NCBI GenBank assembly: GCA_947588805.1
Contig: CANPYR010000001.1
Coordinates: 1-64,000, forward strand
Length of the DNA stretch: 64,000 nt
Reading direction: 5' to 3'
Origin: an uncultured Clostridia bacterium
GTDB taxonomy: Bacteria; Bacillota; Clostridia; Oscillospirales; Ruminococcaceae
In this document: positions 1 through 7,394 of the stretch, piece after piece
How positions within the stretch are numbered: position 1 is the first letter of the stretch
Layout: each line of letters starts with the position of its first letter
The notes under the pieces: generated by a model
What the model was told of the DNA's origin: nothing
The model's database searches: none
What the model saw: only the letters and a program-made list of their open reading frames with translations
Position numbers and translations under genes: made by a program

Positions 1-74
1 TGGAGCGGGTGATGGGAATCGAACCCACGCGACCAGCTTGGAAGGCTGGAGTTCTACCATTGAACTACACCCGC
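1..74 (-). tRNA. tRNA-Gly (anticodon TCC)
   Basis: Read on the minus strand this is a full cloverleaf of 74 nt including an encoded CCA end. The acceptor stem GCGGGTG pairs with CACCCGC. The D-arm, the anticodon loop CTTCCAA with anticodon TCC, and the T-loop GGTTCGATTCC are all present. Discriminator base 73 is T, as is usual for bacterial tRNA-Gly. It decodes GGA and GGG glycine codons. A near-perfect promoter lies just upstream. Nothing downstream of the 3' end is visible because the window begins there. Confidence 0.97.
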
Positions 75-86
75 ATAACGTGATTT

Positions 87-115
87 ATTATAACACCTAA
101 TTTCCGAATTGTCAA
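87..115 (-). promoter_or_regulatory. SigA-type promoter of the tRNA-Gly gene
   Basis: On the minus strand TTGACA (110-115) and TATAAT (87-92) are separated by exactly 17 bp, and the -10 is preceded by TGT (extended -10). This is a full match to the housekeeping consensus, placed about 12 bp before the mature tRNA start. Confidence 0.9.
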
Positions 116-167
116 GTATTTTTTAAAAAATATTTTCAGAAAATTTTTTATTTTCGACTCGGTTCGA

Positions 168-196
168 TTGACATTTTTATATTTCCAATATATGAT
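168..196 (+). promoter_or_regulatory. SigA-type promoter of the small gene at 236
   Basis: TTGACA (168-173), a 17 bp spacer and TATGAT (191-196). The start codon follows about 40 bp downstream behind a good ribosome binding site. Confidence 0.75.
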
Positions 197-235
197 TAGC
201 TTGTAAGCAAAATCTGGAAGGTGGTGATACATAAA

Positions 236-466
236 ATGACTGCTTATCGCATATTTGAAGAAAGTATCATTATAGAAGACAAGGAAGCGAAGGTATTCGG
301 TATCGCCGCATTTGATATTTCGGGCGAAATCATAGCGCTTGTTCCGAATATAACGGCTGTGCGTGAAAAAGCTGAGATTCTTCTTGAAAAATGCAGACGG
401 CTTGAAGCTTCTCCATGTCAGCTTCGCGATATAGCCGAAGACTATATTATTTCGGATGAATATTGA
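236..466 (+). CDS. Small conserved-looking protein of unknown function (76 aa)
   Basis: I do not recognise this with certainty; it resembles short clostridial proteins of the DUF6514 kind. The ORF track starts at the GTG at 221, but the sequence GGAAGGTGGTG (218-228) is the ribosome binding site for the ATG at 236, so that ATG is the better start. The protein is soluble, with no signal peptide or membrane segment. It has a beta-rich first half (EESIIIEDKEAKVFGIAAFD) followed by a helix rich in Glu, Lys and Leu. It has its own promoter, and the promoter of the downstream esterase overlaps its stop codon. Function is unknown. Confidence 0.7.
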   Translation: MTAYRIFEESIIIEDKEAKVFGIAAFDISGEIIALVPNITAVREKAEILLEKCRRLEASPCQLRDIAEDYIISDEY

Positions 467-491
467 CATATCCTCAAAAAAGGTTTATACT
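463..491 (+). promoter_or_regulatory. SigA-type promoter of the esterase gene
   Basis: TTGACA (463-468), 17 bp, TATACT (486-491). The -35 box overlaps the stop codon of the preceding small gene, and the GTG start lies 49 bp downstream. This suggests the esterase is transcribed separately. Confidence 0.75.
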
Positions 492-540
492 TATCTTATC
501 ATCTTAAGAATAAATATAAACCGAGAAAGGACTGTCAGAT

Positions 541-1317
541 GTGGAAACAAAGCTAATAACCCTGAATGAAGAAAAAAACGTAACGCTTACGGCATATATC
601 CAGCCTGTGGGAGGAGAATTCTGGGGAATGACAAAGCGCCCGGCGATGGTGATACTTCCCGGCGGCGGTTATCAGTACTGCTCCGCAAGAGAAGCCGACC
701 CTGTGGCGTTTCCCTATCTTAAAGCGGGATATCAGGTGTTTATCTTAAGATATTCCGTGAACGGTAATATCGAGGGATGCGAAAACGCCAAATGGGACGC
801 GCCTTTAAGGGATTACGATCAGGCTGTGGATATTATCAAAGAAAACGCCGAGGATTGGCATGTCGATACTTCGCGTATAGCGGTTATCGGATTCTCCGCA
901 GGAGGTCATCTTGCAGCCTGCGCCGCGACCTCTGCAAGAAACAAGCCCCGCGCTGCGATTTTAGGCTATCCGGTGATATCGACGACTATCCCTTGGAATG
1001 ATACCGCTCCCGACGCTTCAAAGCTGGTGGATGAAAACACCTGCCCCTGCTTTGTCTTTGCGTCGCGAAACGACGGAACGGTTCCTATCCGTGACAGTCT
1101 CGACTTTATAAACGCTCTGAACGCCCACGGTATAGGATTCGAGGTCCACATCTACTCCTACGCAAATCACGGTTTTTCGACCTGCGAGCCGCAGCTTAAT
1201 AACCGCGACTGGTGCTGCAACCGCACCGCGGACTGGGTAAGCGACAGTATAGAATGGCTGCGCGAGACGGTGGGAGATTTTACAGACGGCGTTTTAGGAG
1301 ATAAAAAGCGCTGGTAA
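541..1317 (+). CDS. Alpha/beta hydrolase, acetyl-esterase type
   Basis: A 258-residue alpha/beta hydrolase of the esterase/lipase group often annotated as acetyl or xylan esterase. The nucleophile elbow GFSAGGH puts the catalytic Ser near residue 119. The oxyanion loop is PGGGY near residue 40. The likely Asp is in SRNDGTVP (about 178) and the His in NHGFS (about 210). There is no signal peptide, so it should act in the cytoplasm on imported acetylated sugars. The start is GTG at 541 because an AGAAAGGA site sits 9 bp upstream; the overlapping ATG at 539 meets a stop after five codons. It converges on a GH27 glycosidase, with a shared terminator between them, which fits a role in plant-glycan use. 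The exact ester substrate is inference. Confidence 0.9.
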   Translation: METKLITLNEEKNVTLTAYIQPVGGEFWGMTKRPAMVILPGGGYQYCSAREADPVAFPYLKAGYQVFILRYSVNGNIEGCENAKWDAPLRDYDQAVDIIKENAEDWHVDTSRIAVIGFSAGGHLAACAATSARNKPRAAILGYPVISTTIPWNDTAPDASKLVDENTCPCFVFASRNDGTVPIRDSLDFINALNAHGIGFEVHIYSYANHGFSTCEPQLNNRDWCCNRTADWVSDSIEWLRETVGDFTDGVLGDKKRW

Positions 1318-1330
1318 TTTTAATTTTAAA

Positions 1331-1372
1331 AAATAACGGGGAAGCCTTACTCGGATTCCCCGCTTATTTTTT
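1331..1372. terminator. Bidirectional terminator between convergent genes
   Basis: CGGGGAA and TTCCCCG form a stem (1337-1362) with an A-rich run on the left and TTATTTTTT on the right. It can therefore end both the plus-strand esterase and the minus-strand GH27 transcript. Confidence 0.85.
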
Positions 1373-1376
1373 GTAT

Positions 1377-2717
1377 TCAGATAAACTTCTGGACCTTGAG
1401 CTTGCGCTTGAAGCTGTAAACTCTTACGCCGTGCGGCGGCACTATAGCCGATACCGACGTATCTGTTACCTTGCAATTTTCCTCGCCCCAAAGCTCTTTT
1501 ACCGAGCTGTAGTCAAGTTCAAAGTGAGTATCGTTTGTACGTCCGTCCTCAAAGAATTCGCAGCGTTTTAGGGATATCTCCCTCTCGGAATCCGAAAGAT
1601 TGAACAGCGCAAGCTTAATGCTGCTGCCGCCTACGCTCGTCCAGACGGCTTCGTCGTCGTTTCTTCTTATCTCCACTCCCCTGCCGTCTCTCAGCATTTC
1701 AAGCACGTCTTCATTTGTCAGAAGCTTCAAGGTCTTTTTGTCAAGCTGAGGAAGATCGGTTCCTATCATAAGCGGCGAGCGGAATACGCACCACAGAGTC
1801 ATCATAGTTTTAAGCTCGTCGTCGGTGAAGTTAGAGTACCACTCATGCCCGTGACCCTTTCCGAGCTTTCCTATCGGGAGCATATCGCAATCCGGCCAAC
1901 AGCCTTCTCTGACATGATTCTGCCACTGCTCGCAACGCCGGAACATATTTTTAAGAAGATCCCACCTGTCCCAGAAATCGTCGGTAATTCTCCACATATT
2001 TGCATTAGAGGTGTAGTGGAAAGCGTTATCGACATGAGCGGGTCCGGGAGAAAGACTCAAAACTATCTCGCGGCGTGATTTATCTATCGCGCGACGAAGC
2101 ATTCTTGTTTCCTCCCAGCCCGAAAAGCCGGGGTGAGGATAAAGCCAGCTGTCGCAGATATCGTCGCACTTGATAAAATCTACGCCCCAATCCGCGTACA
2201 TTTCGATAATCGAATCGTAGTACGCCTGTCCGTCGGAGTTATGCCGAACGCCGTACATATCGGGATTCCAGCCGCAGATAGAAGACGGATCGGCTATATC
2301 GGAAGCGAGCGCGTCGGTTCCTAAGACCTTCATATGCCTATGAGCGGCGTTTCTCGGGATCCCGCGCATGATATGAATACCGAACTTAAGGCCGAGAGAA
2401 TGAATATAATCGGCAAGCGGCTTGAAGCCCTTTCCTCCCGCCGAGCTCGGAAATCTCACCGGAGACGGCTGGAGTCTTGAATATTCATCCATAACTACGT
2501 CCTCGAAAGGAATATACTGGAATCTGTCTCTCTTGGTACCGGCTTCGTTACAGTACCACTCGATATCTATAACTACATACTCCCAGCCGTATTTTTTAAG
2601 TTTTTTCGCCATATATTCGGCGTTTGCCCTTACGTCCGTTTCGGTCACTGTAGTATCGTAGTAGTCGTAGCTGTTCCAGCCCATAGGCGGCGTTACCGCG
2701 AATTTGTTCTTATCCAT
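1377..2717 (-). CDS. Glycoside hydrolase family 27 (alpha-galactosidase-like)
   Basis: A 446-residue GH27 protein. The N-terminus has the family opening PMGWNSY. The nucleophile Asp lies in FIKCDD (about residue 185) and the acid/base Asp in WRITDD (about 246). A beta-sandwich C-terminal domain follows from about residue 350. The family cleaves terminal alpha-D-galactose, and some members cleave beta-L-arabinopyranose or alpha-N-acetylgalactosamine, so the exact sugar is open. There is no signal peptide, which predicts cytoplasmic action on imported oligosaccharides. The ATG start has AGAGGT upstream. It lies 40 bp downstream of the YitT gene on the same strand and may be co-transcribed with it. 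Confidence 0.93.
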   Translation of the reverse strand: MDKNKFAVTPPMGWNSYDYYDTTVTETDVRANAEYMAKKLKKYGWEYVVIDIEWYCNEAGTKRDRFQYIPFEDVVMDEYSRLQPSPVRFPSSAGGKGFKPLADYIHSLGLKFGIHIMRGIPRNAAHRHMKVLGTDALASDIADPSSICGWNPDMYGVRHNSDGQAYYDSIIEMYADWGVDFIKCDDICDSWLYPHPGFSGWEETRMLRRAIDKSRREIVLSLSPGPAHVDNAFHYTSNANMWRITDDFWDRWDLLKNMFRRCEQWQNHVREGCWPDCDMLPIGKLGKGHGHEWYSNFTDDELKTMMTLWCVFRSPLMIGTDLPQLDKKTLKLLTNEDVLEMLRDGRGVEIRRNDDEAVWTSVGGSSIKLALFNLSDSEREISLKRCEFFEDGRTNDTHFELDYSSVKELWGEENCKVTDTSVSAIVPPHGVRVYSFKRKLKVQKFI

Positions 2718-2757
2718 AATTATACCTCTGCTTATATAAAGTCTTTGAGATCGGCAG

Positions 2758-3636
2758 CTATTCTATGGTGGAATTGATCTCTCTCGGATATCTGAAGCTT
2801 CCTATAGTATAGCTGACGTTTGAAACATTTGCGAACGTCGCGGGGTATTTTGCGAGTATCAGCTTCATCTGTACTATCTGGTGCTTGTTTACGATGCAGA
2901 TAAGAATATTTTTCTTATTATGCGTATAGCACCCCTCGGCGTTTATCAGCGTGCAGGAATGACCGAGCTTTTCGATCACCTCGTCGGCTATCTCCTGCGG
3001 GTTGTCGGTAACTATCTCGAACCTCACCGCTTCCTTATTTCCCTTGAGCATTTTTTCACTTACTACGCTCTGAGAATAGCAGTAGAGGATGCAAAGTATT
3101 ACCGGCTCGAATCTGAATTCAAACACGAAGAACGACAGTACCGCCACGGCCGAATTCAGAATAAACGTCACCCATACAAAGTCGTACGACGGCTTATACT
3201 TATGGATAAGCGCGGCGACAAGCTCGGTTCCACCCGAGCAGCAGTTGTTCATAAACGCAAGTCCGAGTATTCCTCCGTTCAGGATCCCCGCGACAAGCGG
3301 TCCCAAAATAGTTGAAGTCCCGGTATCGGTCTGATACATAAGCGTCGAGAGATCCACTCTGTCAAGAATAATAAGGCTTATCGAAAACGTCAGGATATAC
3401 ACAAGCGTTTTCACCGCGAAGTCCTTATTAACAAGCAGAAATACCGCGATAATGAGCGGGATGTTGAAAATCAGCGAGAGATATCCAACGCTTATCCCGA
3501 AGATATGCTGGATCATCGTGGCGATACCGTTAAAGCCCGCGGGAGCAAAGCTATTCGGGAAAATAAACAGCTGATACGAAAGCGCAGAAAGAAACGCAAG
3601 ACCTATAAAAACAAAATACCCGAGAATTTTTTTCAT
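2758..3636 (-). CDS. YitT family membrane protein with DUF2179 domain
   Basis: A 292-residue integral membrane protein. The first 200 residues hold five to six hydrophobic segments typical of the YitT family, including the motif NSFAPAGFNGIA near the N-terminus. The last 90 residues form a soluble DUF2179 domain (from about AVRFEIVTDNPQEIADEV to YTIGSFRYPRE). The family is common in Firmicutes and its transport role is still unclear. The gene sits between MscS and GH27 in the same direction. Start ATG at 3636; the upstream stretch is very AT-rich with no strong ribosome binding site. Confidence 0.92.
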   Translation of the reverse strand: MKKILGYFVFIGLAFLSALSYQLFIFPNSFAPAGFNGIATMIQHIFGISVGYLSLIFNIPLIIAVFLLVNKDFAVKTLVYILTFSISLIILDRVDLSTLMYQTDTGTSTILGPLVAGILNGGILGLAFMNNCCSGGTELVAALIHKYKPSYDFVWVTFILNSAVAVLSFFVFEFRFEPVILCILYCYSQSVVSEKMLKGNKEAVRFEIVTDNPQEIADEVIEKLGHSCTLINAEGCYTHNKKNILICIVNKHQIVQMKLILAKYPATFANVSNVSYTIGSFRYPREINSTIE

Positions 3637-3696
3637 AGACCGATGTTAAACCCCTATTAAAATGTAAAATTCAAATTTTAAATTTTTAAATTTTTG

Positions 3697-4434
3697 TTAT
3701 TCCGAAACCGGAAGCGCAGCCTTGATACTGTCGGAAAGCTCGGATACGGCCTTAGCGTAGTCCGCGCTGCGTGCAAATGCGGTGAGCTTTACAGTTACCT
3801 TGTCAGCGACATGAGAAGAAACGGCAGCGGAAGCCGAGCCGTTAAGAACAAGGGCGTTTTTGCCTGCGATATCCAAAACGGCGTTCTTAGCCGCGGCGGA
3901 GTCCGCGTCGAACGGAAGAGCGAATTCAAGGCAGATCCTTCTTGCGTCCTCAACTGAGGTGTTTACAATAGGAGCGTTGGTAAGAGTTCCGTTAGGAAGC
4001 GTTACAACCGTGTTATCGTCGGAAAGAATGGTAGTATAGAAAATAGAGATGTTCTGCACGACTCCGGTCTGGCCGCTCACGGAGATATGGTCGCCGATCC
4101 TGAACGGGTGGAAGACTACGATAAGGATACCTCCCGCAAAGTTAGCAAGAGCGCCCTGCATAGCAAGACCGATAGCAAGACCTACGGAGCCTAAGACCGT
4201 GACGAAAGTCGCGGCGGGGATCCCGAGCGCCATAAGAGCCGTGATAACAGTCAGGATCTTGATAGCTAAAGACGCGAAGCTTGCAAAGAAGCCCTTAGCG
4301 GTCTCGTCAAGCTTTCTGCTACTTCTAATGACCTTTGCAACGACGCTTGCGATCACAAGACCCGCGATAATGATGATAATCAGCTTCAGAACGACTGTAG
4401 CCGCTGCGGTGAGAAGAGATAGAATGTTTGCCAT
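3697..4434 (-). CDS. mscS: Small-conductance mechanosensitive channel (MscS family)
   Basis: A 245-residue MscS-type channel that releases solutes on hypo-osmotic shock. It has three predicted membrane helices. The pore-lining helix carries the alternating Gly/Ala pattern GLAIGLAMQGALANFAGG (about residues 85-102), followed by the conserved FHPFRIGD and LPNGTLTNAPIVN of the beta domain. It lacks a large N-terminal extension, so it is the minimal MscS form. Start ATG at 4434 follows GAGGAAT. It is 60 bp upstream of the YitT gene and 79 bp downstream of the acyltransferase gene. Confidence 0.94.
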   Translation of the reverse strand: MANILSLLTAAATVVLKLIIIIIAGLVIASVVAKVIRSSRKLDETAKGFFASFASLAIKILTVITALMALGIPAATFVTVLGSVGLAIGLAMQGALANFAGGILIVVFHPFRIGDHISVSGQTGVVQNISIFYTTILSDDNTVVTLPNGTLTNAPIVNTSVEDARRICLEFALPFDADSAAAKNAVLDIAGKNALVLNGSASAAVSSHVADKVTVKLTAFARSADYAKAVSELSDSIKAALPVSE

Positions 4435-4513
4435 TTTAATATTCCTCGCTTTTCTTAAATTTTTTATTTTATTGCTTCACGCAATTAAAACCGTCATTGA
4501 TACGCGCCTGTTT

Positions 4514-5713
4514 TCAGTAAAGTCTTACTCCCCTCTTTTCGGCGCAGATCTTATCTATAAAGGTGACGTACTTTACAACGCTCTTTTTATTAGGCGGCTG
4601 TATGTAAAGAAGCTTACCTTTACAGTAAATATCAAATTCCTTGTTCGGAGTATAAGGAGTCCCGCCGAGAACAGTAAGCTCGGATGAATAATCAATTTCT
4701 TCGCCGAAGACTTCGCCCGTCACAGTAAGCTTTTCCTTATCGAGCCGAACATGCCCTCTCCCCGCCTCAAGGTCCATCTTCCCGTCTTTTCCTACGGCTC
4801 CGATCTGTATGTCCTCATCAAATACAAGATCTTCATCAAGACAGTCTATCTGCCAGTAGAACCAGCCGTTGATTGTATCAAATTTTCCGGAGCTGAATCT
4901 GTAGCTGTCGGAAAGCTCGGTCTCAAATCCGCAGGAAAGGCATTTTACTTTACAGCTTTCCGCTCTCAGATTAAATTCTTCACCGCATTCCGGGCATTTA
5001 TACAGCACCCCGTCAAGGCCCTTTACCGTATCCTTAGCGGGATATCTTCTTCCGCTTGCCGAAATCTCGTCGTCATGAAAAACAGCTTCGGAAAGAATTT
5101 TATCTATTTCGCTTATTTCAAGAGAGGATATTTCCTCTTCGGATAAAATTTTCGACGTTTCAACGGTGACGAGACCCTTTCTGAAGCCCTTATACCACTT
5201 TGGGTCCGCAAGCGCGGCTCCCGTGGCCTTAACGCAGTACACGGGGATATTAAGCCGCTTTACAAGCTCCGCTGTGCCCTGAGTTATCGGGTAGGTATGC
5301 GCCACGGCGTTCATTCTTCCCTCGGGAAAAAGTACGATCGCATTCCCCTCGTTTTTCGCTCTCATTATACCCATGATCGTTCCCGCGTCGGGATAAAACA
5401 TTTTTTTCGGTATAACGTGGCCGAGCTTAGTAAGTATGAATTTAAGATAAGGCTTTGCAAAGAGGTGCTCTGATAAAACGAAGGTCGGGAGATATTTTCT
5501 GCACGCCCAGCCGACGGAAATATGATCTATTCCTGAGATGTGCGGAGAAATTATCAGAGCGGGTCCGGACTTAAGCTCACTAAGTCCCGAGCGGTCGAAG
5601 CGAAATTTCGTGCCGACGAAAAGACGGAAATACAAAAGAAGGATCCCGAAGCCGAGATAATATATTATCCGGTTCGGTCTGCCGATTTTCTTTTTACGCC
5701 TTTTTCGGTCCAC
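4514..5713 (-). CDS. 1-acylglycerol-3-phosphate acyltransferase (PlsC-like) with C-terminal zinc-ribbon region
   Basis: A 399-residue protein. Residues 1-215 are a PlsC-type acyltransferase: a membrane segment near the N-terminus, the HX4D catalytic box (H58, D63 in SPHISGID), the FPEGRMN box and an IPVYCVK block. The family transfers an acyl chain to lysophosphatidate in membrane lipid synthesis. Residues about 230-265 carry two CXXC pairs (CPEC and CLSC), a likely zinc ribbon. A beta-rich tail of about 130 residues follows with no known role. Ordinary PlsC is about 200-250 residues, so this is a long two-domain variant. The start is GTG at 5713. Confidence 0.87.
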   Translation of the reverse strand: MDRKRRKKKIGRPNRIIYYLGFGILLLYFRLFVGTKFRFDRSGLSELKSGPALIISPHISGIDHISVGWACRKYLPTFVLSEHLFAKPYLKFILTKLGHVIPKKMFYPDAGTIMGIMRAKNEGNAIVLFPEGRMNAVAHTYPITQGTAELVKRLNIPVYCVKATGAALADPKWYKGFRKGLVTVETSKILSEEEISSLEISEIDKILSEAVFHDDEISASGRRYPAKDTVKGLDGVLYKCPECGEEFNLRAESCKVKCLSCGFETELSDSYRFSSGKFDTINGWFYWQIDCLDEDLVFDEDIQIGAVGKDGKMDLEAGRGHVRLDKEKLTVTGEVFGEEIDYSSELTVLGGTPYTPNKEFDIYCKGKLLYIQPPNKKSVVKYVTFIDKICAEKRGVRLY

Positions 5714-5749
5714 ACGATCACCGCCTATTCTTTACAGGTTTATAAGAAT

Positions 5750-5778
5750 ATAATACCATATCTTTTATAAAATTTCAA
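5750..5778 (-). promoter_or_regulatory. SigA-type promoter of the PlsC-like gene
   Basis: On the minus strand TTGAAA (5773-5778), 17 bp, TATTAT (5750-5755), with TGG before the -10 (extended -10). The GTG start is 36 bp downstream. Confidence 0.75.
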
Positions 5779-5837
5779 TAGCAAAGAGAAAAAATCAGAG
5801 AGCAAAACAAAATTCCGGCGAGATATCTTTTTAAAAC

Positions 5838-5867
5838 ATAAAAATCCCTCCCGCTAAGGAAGGGATT
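5838..5867 (-). terminator. Terminator after the bactofilin-like gene
   Basis: On the minus strand a hairpin AATCCCTTCC/GGGAGGGATT is followed by TTTTTA. It ends the three-gene operon that begins at 7219. Confidence 0.8.
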
Positions 5868-5883
5868 ATACTGATTTTAATGC

Positions 5884-6627
5884 TTAAATCTTAATCTTTT
5901 CGGTTACCTGCGAACCGTCGTCTACAATAAGAGATTCGGTGTATTCGACTCTTCCGATATTGCACCCGGGACCTATTTCAACGGTCGCGCCCCTTACTGT
6001 CTCGGCTTCGGTGCATTCAAGGTAGATATTATCCCCTTCGATTATCTTTGAATGCAGCTTTCCTCTCCCCTTGTCCTTGTTTACCGAGAACAGAGTAAAA
6101 TTGAAAATTTTAACGTTGACGTCGTTCGTCTGATTTCTTGAGACTTTGAGATTTGTGCATCCTATCTCGTTAATGTTGCAGTCGTTGTAAAGAGATACGG
6201 AAACGGATTCCGCGTTTAATAGTCCGGATATATTTACCGCTCCCCTGATATCCGCTTCGACCTCAGCAGATATGTTTGAAATGCTTGCGGAGCCCGAGAT
6301 CTTGATTTTTTTGCAGTCGATATCCCCCGCTATCTTTGAAGAGCCTGCGATCTTAAACTCGTCGCACTTTATGTTTTTTTCAAACCCTGAAGAGCCCGCG
6401 GTATAGATCCTCGCGGCTCTCACTTCGCCCATGACCTTTCCCGAACCGGAGATCGAGATTTCTTCGTCGCAGGTGATATTACCGTTGATTTTTCCGCTTC
6501 CGCTTATCTTTAATTCCCTGCAGAGCAGATCCCCGTTTATCACGCCCGAGCCGGATATCCCGACGTACTCGTAATATTCGTTTCCCGCGTTTAATGTTCC
6601 CGATCCTGAAATTCTTAAATCTGACAT
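5884..6627 (-). CDS. Bactofilin-like polymer-forming protein with ISGSG repeats
   Basis: A 247-residue protein whose first 130 residues are built from about seven units of roughly 17 residues, each starting with ISGSG or a close variant (IAGSS, ISGSA). This is the pattern expected of a right-handed beta-helix, as in bactofilins and Bacillus YhbE/YhbF. Bactofilins polymerise without nucleotides into cytoskeletal filaments or patches. The last 100 residues are less regular, with a second beta-rich segment. It has no signal peptide or membrane helix. It lies 2 bp after a YhbD homologue, matching the Bacillus yhbD-yhbE order. Assignment to the polymer-forming class is strong; the specific role is inference. 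Confidence 0.85.
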   Translation of the reverse strand: MSDLRISGSGTLNAGNEYYEYVGISGSGVINGDLLCRELKISGSGKINGNITCDEEISISGSGKVMGEVRAARIYTAGSSGFEKNIKCDEFKIAGSSKIAGDIDCKKIKISGSASISNISAEVEADIRGAVNISGLLNAESVSVSLYNDCNINEIGCTNLKVSRNQTNDVNVKIFNFTLFSVNKDKGRGKLHSKIIEGDNIYLECTEAETVRGATVEIGPGCNIGRVEYTESLIVDDGSQVTEKIKI

Positions 6628-6629
6628 AA

Positions 6630-7031
6630 TTATTCGTCCTCCGTAATATTATTATTTTTTAAAATTCCCATTACGCCGCTAAAAATACTTATTCTTTCTT
6701 TTCCATTGCTTACGCTCATATCGCTTATATCGGATATCGCGAAAACCTTTTCTCCGAAGTTTGTGTTTATTATAAGCTTCGGCACATCCTTTTCCTTTGC
6801 TCCGAGCTCTTTAGCGATCTGTTCAAGCGATTCGCTGTCCTTTCTTGAAAGGATCTCCTCCACTCTTTTGCAAATCAGCTCGCGGCTGAAAAAAGTTTCC
6901 TGACCTGTAAAGGTGGATTTCTTTACAAGCCATTCCTCCGGAATAAGCCCCATGCGCTTCCAGCGGTAAAGCGTTCCGTAGCTTATGCCGTATTTCTCCA
7001 AAATTTCCTTTTTGGAAATAAGTTCGCTCAC
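6630..7031 (-). CDS. yhbD: YhbD-like protein (DUF4004), DNA-binding-like
   Basis: A 133-residue soluble protein. The N-terminus ([20 protein letters not shown]) is a winged helix-turn-helix of MerR type, followed by MGLIPEEWL and a Glu/Lys-rich region. This matches the YhbD/DUF4004 family, which in Bacillus sits directly upstream of bactofilin genes. The gene overlaps the preceding 63-codon gene by 4 bp (ATGA), pointing to translational coupling. A plausible role is regulator of the operon through the palindromes at 7239-7286; this is inference from context. Confidence 0.85.
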   Translation of the reverse strand: MSELISKKEILEKYGISYGTLYRWKRMGLIPEEWLVKKSTFTGQETFFSRELICKRVEEILSRKDSESLEQIAKELGAKEKDVPKLIINTNFGEKVFAISDISDMSVSNGKERISIFSGVMGILKNNNITEDE

Positions 7032-7219
7032 CTGCTCGCCTCCTTTTTTATATGTCTTCTGCTGTGCGCCTGCGTTGTTTTGAGATGCTTTCTCACTGTT
7101 CCTTTTCCGGGATCAAGAAGTCTTTCGGTATTTATCCCCATTCTCCTCCAGCGCTCTATCGTCTCCCCGTTCACGCAGAATTTTTTTGAAATATCGCCGT
7201 CTCTTGAGATTATATTCAT
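7028..7219 (-). CDS. Small HTH-like protein (63 aa) heading the bactofilin operon
   Basis: I recognise no named family. Residues 8-35 ([20 protein letters not shown]) look like the DNA-binding helix pair of the next gene's YhbD product ([12 protein letters not shown]), so this may be a short paralogue. The C-terminus is basic ([10 protein letters not shown]). Its ATG at 7219 has AAAGGAGT 7 bp upstream, so it is very likely translated. It is the first gene after the promoter with twin operators, and it overlaps yhbD by 4 bp. It could be a mini-regulator or a modulator of YhbD. Confidence 0.7.
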   Translation of the reverse strand: MNIISRDGDISKKFCVNGETIERWRRMGINTERLLDPGKGTVRKHLKTTQAHSRRHIKKEASR

Positions 7220-7238
7220 AGCACAAACTCCTTTCTTC

Positions 7239-7286
7239 GTAACATAACATTGTTACTATGCTTATAGTGTAACATAACATTGTTAC
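7239..7286. repeat. Twin palindromic operator (2 copies, 30 bp apart)
   Basis: The 18-mer GTAACATAACATTGTTAC occurs twice, at 7239-7256 and 7269-7286, identical and exactly 30 bp apart start to start (about three helical turns). Each copy has the outer palindrome GTAACA/TGTTAC. The upstream copy fills the space between the -35 and -10 boxes of the operon promoter; the second lies just past the expected transcription start. This is the classic layout of a repressor site. Confidence 0.8.
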
Positions 7287-7294
7287 GTTGTCAA
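7266..7294 (-). promoter_or_regulatory. Promoter of the bactofilin/YhbD operon
   Basis: On the minus strand TTGACA (7289-7294), 17 bp, TACACT (7266-7271), with TGT before the -10 (extended -10). The spacer and part of the -10 box belong to one copy of the palindrome, so a bound protein would block RNA polymerase. Confidence 0.75.
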
Positions 7295-7351
7295 GTACTT
7301 TTTGAAAAATTTTTAAAAAATTTTTTTGATAAAGTATCAGCGTCCCGAATA

Positions 7352-7382
7352 TATAAAAAATCACCCGAAAAACGGGTGATTT
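7352..7382 (-). terminator. Terminator after the anti-sigma factor gene
   Basis: On the minus strand AATCACCCG and CGGGTGATT form a 9 bp stem around a short A/T loop, followed by a run of T. It ends the sigma/anti-sigma operon and separates it from the bactofilin operon. Confidence 0.85.
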
Positions 7383-7394
7383 AGATATAGCATA

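Noticed and set aside
65-469. 134-codon minus-strand ORF
   Set aside because: It runs antisense through the 236-466 gene and the promoter region of the tRNA; no ribosome binding site and low-complexity sequence.
7113-7364. 83-codon minus-strand ORF over the twin operators
   Set aside because: It covers the promoter and the start of the 63-codon gene in another frame; no ribosome binding site fits.
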